11,258 bases of DNA, taken from NCBI GenBank assembly GCA_910585065.1, contig CAJUCG010000102.1, positions 1 to 11,258 on the forward strand. The letters are read 5' to 3'. Shown here piece after piece: positions 6,730 to 11,258 of the stretch. How positions within the stretch are numbered: the first letter of the stretch is position 1; each line of letters begins with the position of its first letter. The position numbers were made by a program, and so were the translations under genes. Source of the DNA: an uncultured Lachnospiraceae bacterium. GTDB taxonomy: Bacteria; Bacillota; Clostridia; Lachnospirales; Lachnospiraceae. The notes under the pieces are model-generated. The model saw only the letters and a program-made list of their open reading frames with translations. It was not told the DNA's origin and did no database searches.

Positions 6730-7575
6730 ATGTTAGTTTTCGTTACCGGGATTACCGGACAATTAGGTTATGAGGTATTGAACTGCCTGCAAAAAAGGGG
6801 AATTCCCTGTATTGGTGCGGGCAGAAAGGAATTTGAACTCACCGATCGCACCAGCACGGAAAAATTTTTGATGCGGATAAAACCGGATGCCATTATTCAC
6901 TGCGCGGCATACACCAATGTCAATTTGGCGGAAAGTGAAGAGGCATTGTGCAGAGCTGTCAATGTGGAGGGGACAAGGAATCTTGCGATGGCGGCAGCCG
7001 CACTGAATGCAAAAATGCTTTTTATCAGCACGGAATATGTATTCCCGGGCGAGGGGGAGGGATATTATGAAACGACGGATGCAACTCGTCCGCTCAATGT
7101 GTATGGTATTTCCAAACGCGATGCAGAATTGATATTGATGGAGGTTTTGGAACGGTATTTTATTGTCCGCATTTCATGCGGTTTTGGAAAGAATGGAAAT
7201 AATTTTATCAGTACAATGTTAAAACTTGGAAGAGAGCGGGAAGAAATCCGCGTCGTGCGCGATCAGATCGGTTCTCCAACCTATACGCGGGATTTAGCAG
7301 AGCTGCTCTGCGATATGATTGTCACAAAAAAGTATGGGATCTACCACGCGACAAATGAAGGGGTGTGCAGTTTTGCAGAACTTGCGCAGGAAGTGATGCA
7401 AAAAGCAGGACTTCCTGCAAAAATCATTCCGATCGCCTCGCATGAGTATCCTTCTCCCGCTGTGCGCCCAAAGAATTCACGGCTTTCCAAAGCCTCTTTA
7501 GACCGCGCAGGATTTTGTCGTCTTCCGGAGTGGAGGGACGCGCTAGAGCGATATCTTGCTGAAATTTCAGCGTAG
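6730..7575 (+). CDS. RmlD-type NAD(P)-dependent sugar-nucleotide reductase (dTDP-4-dehydrorhamnose reductase family)
   Basis: 281 residues, normal RmlD length. The Rossmann nucleotide-binding motif TGITGQLG is at 6-13. The short-chain dehydrogenase pair is Tyr125 and Lys129 in VYGISK, with STEYVF (100-105) matching the usual STDYVF apart from Asp to Glu. The family stretches RISCGFGKNGNNFISTML (147-164) and RDQIGSPTYTRDLAELL follow. RmlD makes dTDP-L-rhamnose in the last step of that pathway, but no rmlA, rmlB or rmlC lies here, so a related nucleotide-sugar reductase is possible; I give no symbol. Start: ATG at 6730 after AAGGAGGA with a 5-nt gap, a very strong site. It stands alone and divergent from queT. 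Its stop is 3 nt from the stop of the convergent lipoprotein gene. Confidence 0.88.
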   Translation: MLVFVTGITGQLGYEVLNCLQKRGIPCIGAGRKEFELTDRTSTEKFLMRIKPDAIIHCAAYTNVNLAESEEALCRAVNVEGTRNLAMAAAALNAKMLFISTEYVFPGEGEGYYETTDATRPLNVYGISKRDAELILMEVLERYFIVRISCGFGKNGNNFISTMLKLGREREEIRVVRDQIGSPTYTRDLAELLCDMIVTKKYGIYHATNEGVCSFAELAQEVMQKAGLPAKIIPIASHEYPSPAVRPKNSRLSKASLDRAGFCRLPEWRDALERYLAEISA

Positions 7576-7580
7576 TTTTT
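7558..7580 (+). terminator. Candidate weak terminator overlapping the rmlD-like stop codon
   Basis: The 14-nt perfect palindrome at 7558-7571 (GCTGAAATTTCAGC) can fold as a 5-bp stem with an AATT loop. After GTAG comes TTTTT (7576-7580). The stem is short for efficient termination, so read-through into the antisense of the lipoprotein gene is likely. A second, bulged hairpin followed by a T-rich stretch lies at 7616-7650 (GGAG-AAGGC pairing with GCCTT-C-CTCC, then CTTTTCTTT) inside the lipoprotein's 3' end and could act as a backup. Both are inferred from pairing only. Confidence 0.35.
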
Positions 7581-9627
7581 ACACCTCCATCCCGTCCGTC
7601 CTGCGAAAATCGTCGGGAGAAGGCATCCCGCCTTCCTCCGGCTTTTCTTTGTCCGAATCCTCCGGCACTGCTTTTCCTCCCCCCGGTCTTTCCTGGTCAA
7701 ATTTTCCTCCCGGAGCTTTTTCCGGTCTGCCAAAACCGCCCATTCCGGAGGAAGTTCCGTAGCTTATCGTTTCCATCACTATTTCTCTTTCTTCCGATCC
7801 GATTTTTAAGCGGTAGGTTTTTCCGATAAGAATTGAGGGATCACTTAGGACAATGGACTGGAAAGATTTGGAAGATGTATAATGAAACAATACATTTTCT
7901 GATTCGTCGAGCAATTCGACCACGGTTCCTGCCAAATGAACAGAATCCGTATTCACTAATATACATCCCTGTGTGGAGGAGGAATCAAAAGTTTCTGCCA
8001 TCCCTGCCGCGCCAAGTGCAATCAATGTGCCGCCGTTGATTACGGCAGTTCCGTTTTTATCCAGTGCGCCGTTGGCACCATTGCTTGGACCAGCCACATA
8101 GATTGTGCCGCCGTCCACCGTTAAATCGCCATTGGAATCAATTCCGTCGCCGTCCGCATCAATTTTGATATTGCCGCCGGAGATTTGGATATAGACTCCC
8201 TCCTGTGAGGAAAATGAGTCCATGCCACGCCCAAAACCGCTTGCATCATTCCCGCCCGCAGCGTTTAGACCGTCATCGTCCGCCCGCACAAAAAGATCCC
8301 CGCCGCAGATCTCAATGGTTTTTCCCTCAATTCCCTCATAACTTTCCGTTACTGAAATATTTCCGTCCAAAATAACAAGTGCATTGTCGGCGTGAATTCC
8401 GTCATCCCCCGCTGTAAGTAAGAAGCTGCCGCCCGTAATACAAAGATCAGCATTTGAGTGGAGCGCGTCATCCGCAGAATTTATTGTAAATGTGCCGTCG
8501 GTAATGGTAATTTTACTGCTGCCTTTGATTCCTTTTGTACTTACTGAATCTGTATTTTGGTCGGAGGAATTGGAAGAATTTTCCTCTTCACCCTGAAAAT
8601 TTCCACCCCAGAAAAAGCCACCCCCGCGAAAATCGTCGTTTTGGTGAGGTGCTGCCTCCTCTTTGCCCCCGCCGGAAGTAATCGTAAAATTTCCCCCCGT
8701 TATCGTAAGAGAGGAGGAAGCATCCAAGCCGTCCCCACCCGCGTCAATATTAAAATTTCCGTCTGCTACATAGACAAAGCCCTTCTCTTCCTCCTCATTA
8801 TTATCCGCGTGCAGACCGTCTTTTCCCGCACAGATAACGAGAGTACCGCCGGCAATGCGGATGCTGTCCTTCCCGGTAATTCCATGGTCTTTAGCCGTAA
8901 TCTCATAATTTCCCCCGGTGATCACCAGATCATTTTTTGAGACAATTCCATGCCCTGCGTCGGAAGAAATTATAAGAGAACCATTGCCATTTAAAGTCAG
9001 ATCGTCTTTTGAGAAGATCACGGAATCGATATTGTTCTCATCGATCGCCGTGTAGGTTTCGCCTCCGGAAAGGGTATTTTTTGTGCCTTCTGCAAGGGTT
9101 ACAAAAACTTTATCCGCACTCTTAATATAGAGGGCAGCAGAATCGGATTTGTGGATGGAAACCCCGTTAAATATAAGCTGAACCTTTGTATTTTTATCCG
9201 TATCAACGATGATCATACCGTTATCAAGCGTGCCGGAAATCACATAGGTGCCCTCCCCGCGAATTGTAACCGTGCTTTCGCTGATGGATACAAGCGGGGA
9301 TGCGCAGGATGCAGAATCCCCGGAAAGTGTGATGTTAATTGCCGAGGTTTCATCGTAGGAGCTTTTTGCATCTCGCTCAGTAAACATATCAGAATAGGAG
9401 GCAACATCGGTGTTTAAATCCTCTTCTTCCTGCTTTGAAGAAGAATTTGTATTTTTCTGTCCGGAAACCAAATTTTCATCCCCCGGATTTGAAGCGGAAT
9501 TTGCATTTAATTGTCCAGAATCAGAATTTGCATCTCCTGAAACGTCAGAAAGATTTTTGGAATTTGTGCTGCACCCGGAAAATAATATGGCGGCGCAGAA
9601 TAATGCAATTATTGATTTTTTTCTCAT
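7579..9627 (-). CDS. Cthe_2159/DUF4353-like beta-helix lipoprotein, probable carbohydrate-binding surface protein
   Basis: 682 residues. The N-terminus MRKKSIIALFCAAILFSGCS is a lipoprotein signal with lipobox LFSGC and lipidated Cys19, so the protein should be anchored to the outer face of the membrane. Residues 20-80 are a Ser/Asn/Asp/Glu linker containing an 18-residue duplication. Residues about 90-225 form the first part of the fold (INITLSGDSAS, then GTYVISGTLDNGMIIVD), typical of the Cthe_2159-like carbohydrate-binding domain (DUF4353). Residues 226-540 are about eleven rungs of a 22-residue repeat, interrupted at 320-360 by a Gly/Phe/Glu-rich insertion. Residues 565-625 look like a short beta domain, and the tail from 628 is Gly/Pro/Glu/Lys-rich. 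Cthe_2159 itself binds acidic plant polysaccharide and calcium; the many Asp in the repeats fit calcium sites, but the ligand here is unknown. The ATG at 9627 follows GAGG with a 5-nt gap. It is monocistronic, transcribed towards the rmlD-like gene. Confidence 0.85.
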   Translation of the reverse strand: MRKKSIIALFCAAILFSGCSTNSKNLSDVSGDANSDSGQLNANSASNPGDENLVSGQKNTNSSSKQEEEDLNTDVASYSDMFTERDAKSSYDETSAINITLSGDSASCASPLVSISESTVTIRGEGTYVISGTLDNGMIIVDTDKNTKVQLIFNGVSIHKSDSAALYIKSADKVFVTLAEGTKNTLSGGETYTAIDENNIDSVIFSKDDLTLNGNGSLIISSDAGHGIVSKNDLVITGGNYEITAKDHGITGKDSIRIAGGTLVICAGKDGLHADNNEEEEKGFVYVADGNFNIDAGGDGLDASSSLTITGGNFTITSGGGKEEAAPHQNDDFRGGGFFWGGNFQGEEENSSNSSDQNTDSVSTKGIKGSSKITITDGTFTINSADDALHSNADLCITGGSFLLTAGDDGIHADNALVILDGNISVTESYEGIEGKTIEICGGDLFVRADDDGLNAAGGNDASGFGRGMDSFSSQEGVYIQISGGNIKIDADGDGIDSNGDLTVDGGTIYVAGPSNGANGALDKNGTAVINGGTLIALGAAGMAETFDSSSTQGCILVNTDSVHLAGTVVELLDESENVLFHYTSSKSFQSIVLSDPSILIGKTYRLKIGSEEREIVMETISYGTSSGMGGFGRPEKAPGGKFDQERPGGGKAVPEDSDKEKPEEGGMPSPDDFRRTDGMEV
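8008..8952 (-). repeat. Eleven-rung 22-residue (66-bp) coding repeat in the lipoprotein
   Basis: Residues 226-540 repeat a unit of the form (D/G)DG(I/L)xAxxxLxITGGxxxIxA. Visible rungs begin at HGIVS, HGITG, DGLHA, DGLDA, KGIKG, DALHS, DGIHA, EGIEG, DGLNA, DGIDS and GALDK. Several are exactly 22 residues apart and one is 21. The register breaks at the insertion of about 40 residues after rung four, the shorter acidic loop NNEEEEKG in rung three, and the loop GGNDASGFGRGMDSFSSQ in rung nine. This is a right-handed parallel beta-helix pattern. The DNA of the rungs has diverged, so it is a protein-level rather than a recent nucleotide repeat. Confidence 0.85.
9412..9519 (-). repeat. Two-copy 54-bp imperfect tandem repeat in the lipoprotein linker
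   Basis: Residues 37-54 (SGQLNANSASNPGDENLV) and 55-72 (SGQKNTNSSSKQEEEDLN) align without gaps in the pattern SGQxNxNSxS...L. The DNA similarity is strongest at the start of each unit, where the + strand reads GAATTTGCATTT in one copy and GAATTTGTATTT in the other. It lies just after the lipidation site, in a flexible spacer that lifts the beta-helix off the membrane. It could be a length-variable tract. Confidence 0.65.
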
Positions 9628-9746
9628 CGAATCCTCATTTCTGCAAGGCGCGAAATCGGAGCGCGCTGCGATTATTTTGAGGACAGTCTAGCAAAAGGGG
9701 ATGAAAGAAATTTGATCAAAATGTGAAAAAACTGTGTGGATAAAAC
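9628..9746 (-). promoter_or_regulatory. Upstream region of the lipoprotein gene with a small palindrome and leader hairpin
   Basis: A 119-bp gap with no gene. I find no convincing -35/-10 pair for the minus-strand lipoprotein gene: TTGATC and TAGACT are present but wrongly spaced (22 bp apart). Two symmetric elements stand out. TTTGATCAAA at 9711-9720 is a perfect 10-bp palindrome. At 9654-9673, AATCG and CGATT flank a GC-rich core. Poor core boxes plus a palindrome could mean activator or alternative-sigma control, but this is only a suggestion. Confidence 0.25.
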
Positions 9747-9797
9747 AAAGAAACAGCCGCATCTGTAACTAAAAGTTACAGATGCGGCTGTTTCTTT
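9747..9797. terminator. Strong intrinsic terminator with a 24-bp perfect stem
   Basis: Arms 9747-9770 and 9774-9797 are perfect reverse complements (24 bp), separated only by AAA (9771-9773). The arms start AAAGAAACAGCCGC and end TGTAACT. It lies 6 bp beyond the DUF1292 stop (TAG at 9804-9806) on the minus strand, where the stem is followed by TTTCTTTGTTTT, a good U-rich tract. It should end the DUF1292 transcript before the lipoprotein gene. Because the arms begin with A-rich and end with T-rich sequence, it could also work from the other side. Confidence 0.9.
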
Positions 9798-9803
9798 ATT
9801 CTT

Positions 9804-10100
9804 CTACTCATTTTCCTCGTCATCATCCGCAAACATCTCGTCGAACTCTTCGGAATCTAACCATTCGTCAAAGGCATCGGAAGCCCGGTCAAACTCCTCG
9901 TCGCTCTCAATGTTAATTAACTCCGGCTCGTCGCCATTCTCCCTAAATTCATAAAGATAGACCTCGCCTTCCTCGGCGGAATCCTGCGGCAGCAGTGCAA
10001 TATAATTCTTTTCGCCGCACGGGAAAATGGCGATCACATCACAGACAATCTCTGTGTTATCATCTAAAGTAAGGGTTACGGTGTCATTTTCATCGCTCAT
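9804..10100 (-). CDS. DUF1292 domain protein (small acidic, unknown function)
   Basis: 98 residues beginning MSDENDTVTLTLDD. The DUF1292 (YrzB-like) core is clear: TVTLTLDDNTEIVCDVIAIF, then KNYIALLPQD, then GEVYLYEF. A very acidic C-terminus rich in Asp and Glu (SDEEFDRASDAFDEWLDSEEF) follows, as is common in this family. The family is widespread in Firmicutes, and its biochemical role is unknown. The start at 10100 is preferred because GGAGG lies 5 nt upstream and the family text begins just after. The frame stays open upstream to a TTG at 10217, adding 39 residues that include a CPNC...CKFC pattern; a good promoter runs through that stretch, so I leave it out of the call and report it separately. 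The gene is divergent from ilvE and followed by a strong terminator. Confidence 0.88.
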   Translation of the reverse strand: MSDENDTVTLTLDDNTEIVCDVIAIFPCGEKNYIALLPQDSAEEGEVYLYEFRENGDEPELINIESDEEFDRASDAFDEWLDSEEFDEMFADDDEENE

Positions 10101-10188
10101 ATTTGCCTCCATGCTGCGACTTATATTTGAAATAGCCTGCGGTTCGAGTTTCGGCACAGCACAAAACTTACAAAAAGCTATTTCGTAT

Positions 10189-10217
10189 ATTCTACTGCAA
10201 TTGGGACAAAATTGCAA
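10189..10217 (-). promoter_or_regulatory. Promoter for the DUF1292 gene
   Basis: On the minus strand: TTGCAA (10217-10212), 17-bp spacer, TAGAAT (10194-10189). Transcription would start near 10182, giving a leader of about 80 nt before the start codon at 10100. The same -35 hexamer and spacing are used by the queT promoter in this window. If this promoter is the main one, the upstream reading frame with the Cys pairs cannot be translated from its message. Confidence 0.55.
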
Positions 10218-10257
10218 GCAGGTTTCCTATTTTTTTGCCTCAGTTCAAAATTTTCTC

Positions 10258-10286
10258 TTGAAAAAAGACGGATAGGATATTAATAT
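10258..10286 (+). promoter_or_regulatory. Possible promoter for ilvE
   Basis: TTGAAA (10258-10263), 17-bp spacer and TAATAT (10281-10286), giving a start near 10293 and a leader of about 40 nt. A perfect TATAAT also occurs at 10296-10301 but has no recognisable -35 at normal distance. The 40-nt leader leaves no room for a T-box or other amino-acid-sensing leader, so any branched-chain amino-acid control would have to act through a DNA-binding protein such as CodY; I see no certain CodY box. Confidence 0.45.
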
Positions 10287-10332
10287 AGATATAGTTATAA
10301 TTTTAACAATCCAAAGGAAAGAAGGAAAAAGT

Positions 10333-11258
10333 ATGTTCGAGATCAAAATTGAAAAAACAACTAATCCAAAGCCTCTCCCGGCGGCGGATAATCCGCTGAA
10401 GTTCGGCACGATTTTTACAGATCATATGTTCATTATGAACTATGAGACCGGCAGGGGCTGGCATAATGCACGCATTGTCCCATATCAGCCGATTGTGCTT
10501 GAACCGTCCGCGATGGTCTTTCACTACGGGCAGGAGATGTTTGAGGGGCTGAAAGCTTACAAGGCAGCGGATGGACGTGTGCTTTTATTCCGCCCGGACA
10601 TGAATGCAAAGCGCGCAAATCATACCAATGAACGCCTGTGCATCCCACAGATTCCGGAGGAAGACTTTGTGGACGCGGTCAAAGCCATTGTAAAGATTGA
10701 TGAGGCGTGGATTCCGACAAAGCCGGATACTTCTCTTTATATCCGCCCATTTATTATCGCGACAGACCCATTTCTTGGCGTGCGTCCGTCGGATACCTAC
10801 CAGTTTATCATTATTCTCTCGCCAGTAGGTCCATATTACCCGGAGGGACTTGACCCGGTAAAGATCTGGATTGAGGATGATTATGTGCGGGCTATCCGCG
10901 GCGGCATTGGCGAGGCAAAGACCGGCGGCAATTATGTCGCATCCATGGCAGCGCAATTAAAAGCGCACGAGGAGGGGTATTCTCAGGTACTCTGGCTTGA
11001 CGGTGTGGAGCGCGAATATATCGAGGAAGTCGGCGCGATGAATATTTTCTTTAAGATTGATGGCACCGTGATCACCCCGATGTTAAACGGCAGTATTCTC
11101 CCAGGAATTACCAGAAACTCCGCAATCGCGCTGTGCAGGGAATGGGGCATTCCGGTGGAGGAGCGCAGAGTGTCGGTGAATGAGCTTTATGAGGCAGCAA
11201 AAAACGGATCGATGGAGGAAGTTTTTGGCACCGGTACGGCGGCAGTGATCTCCCCGAT
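10333..11258 (+). CDS. ilvE: Branched-chain amino acid aminotransferase, 3' partial
   Basis: 308 complete codons are visible and the frame runs off the right edge. Class II IlvE proteins are usually about 340-360 residues, so perhaps 30-50 are missing. The enzyme moves the amino group between glutamate and the keto acids of valine, leucine and isoleucine, using pyridoxal phosphate, in the cytoplasm. Fold-type IV marks of the BCAT family are present: FHYGQEMFEGLKAY (63-76), the PLP-binding Lys196 in GIGEAKTGGNYVAS (191-204), the cofactor Glu232 in IEEVGAMNIFF, and LNGSILPGITR, which closes the active site. The length and GxAKxGGNY form match the eukaryote-like BCAT type rather than the E. coli IlvE type. 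The ATG at 10333 follows GAAGGA with a gap of about 7 nt. The gene is divergent from DUF1292, with no other ilv or leu gene in view. Confidence 0.95.
   Translation, partial: MFEIKIEKTTNPKPLPAADNPLKFGTIFTDHMFIMNYETGRGWHNARIVPYQPIVLEPSAMVFHYGQEMFEGLKAYKAADGRVLLFRPDMNAKRANHTNERLCIPQIPEEDFVDAVKAIVKIDEAWIPTKPDTSLYIRPFIIATDPFLGVRPSDTYQFIIILSPVGPYYPEGLDPVKIWIEDDYVRAIRGGIGEAKTGGNYVASMAAQLKAHEEGYSQVLWLDGVEREYIEEVGAMNIFFKIDGTVITPMLNGSILPGITRNSAIALCREWGIPVEERRVSVNELYEAAKNGSMEEVFGTGTAAVISP

Noticed and set aside
8008..8952. Regular 66-bp spacing considered as a CRISPR-like array
   Set aside because: The units are coding, diverged at the DNA level, contiguous without spacers, and translate into a beta-helix repeat.
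6730..9627. rmlD-like gene and lipoprotein as a surface-polysaccharide cluster or defence system
   Set aside because: The two genes are convergent, not co-transcribed, and no glycosyltransferase, rmlABC, nuclease or toxin partner is present.
8557..9691. Several plus-strand open frames opposite the lipoprotein gene
   Set aside because: All are antisense to a coherent lipoprotein frame with signal peptide and repeat structure; they arise from its biased codon composition.
10303..10956. Minus-strand open frames opposite ilvE, including Cys/His-rich ones
   Set aside because: The plus strand encodes a clear branched-chain aminotransferase with Lys196 and GGNY motifs; these frames are shadows.

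Overview
The window looks like an ordinary chromosomal stretch from a low-to-mid GC Gram-positive anaerobe, most likely a Lachnospiraceae-type Clostridia member. This rests on gene content and style: a GerMN lipoprotein beside comEC, a PssA/Psd pair, a DUF1292 protein, a large Cthe_2159-like beta-helix lipoprotein, an ECF-type QueT under a preQ1-I element, strong Shine-Dalgarno sites and sigma-A-like promoters. No transposase, integrase, phage gene, CRISPR array or obvious transferred island is visible. The family-level assignment is an inference from gene content only.

Bases 1-5894 (+ strand): a GerMN-domain protein cut by the window's left edge, then comEC (competence channel/nuclease). A 217-bp gap with a near-consensus promoter follows, then a tight pssA-psd-holA cluster. 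PssA makes phosphatidylserine and Psd decarboxylates it to phosphatidylethanolamine. holA (DNA polymerase III delta, the clamp-loader subunit) overlaps psd by 4 bp (ATGA). The two lipid genes sit between comEC and holA, which are often near neighbours in Firmicutes.

Bases 5895-6729: tRNA-Ser(CGA) with its own promoter and a bidirectional terminator shared with the convergent queT. queT (minus strand) has its own promoter and a preQ1-I riboswitch whose tail abuts the Shine-Dalgarno site. Its start should be 6608, not the longer in-frame ATG upstream, because the riboswitch fills that region.

Bases 6730-9627: a lone RmlD-type sugar-nucleotide reductase (+) converges, with only 3 nt between stop codons, on a 682-aa lipoprotein (-). 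That protein is built of about eleven 22-residue beta-helix rungs and is probably a surface carbohydrate-binding protein of the Cthe_2159/DUF4353 type.

Bases 9628-11258: a 24-bp perfect inverted-repeat terminator, a small acidic DUF1292 protein (-), a short divergent promoter region, and the 5' part of a branched-chain aminotransferase gene (ilvE, +) cut by the right edge.

I did not find a convincing undescribed system. The items most worth a second look are the queT riboswitch with its start-codon consequence, a possible zinc-ribbon extension upstream of DUF1292 that competes with a promoter reading, the structured pssA leader, and the repeat architecture of the lipoprotein.
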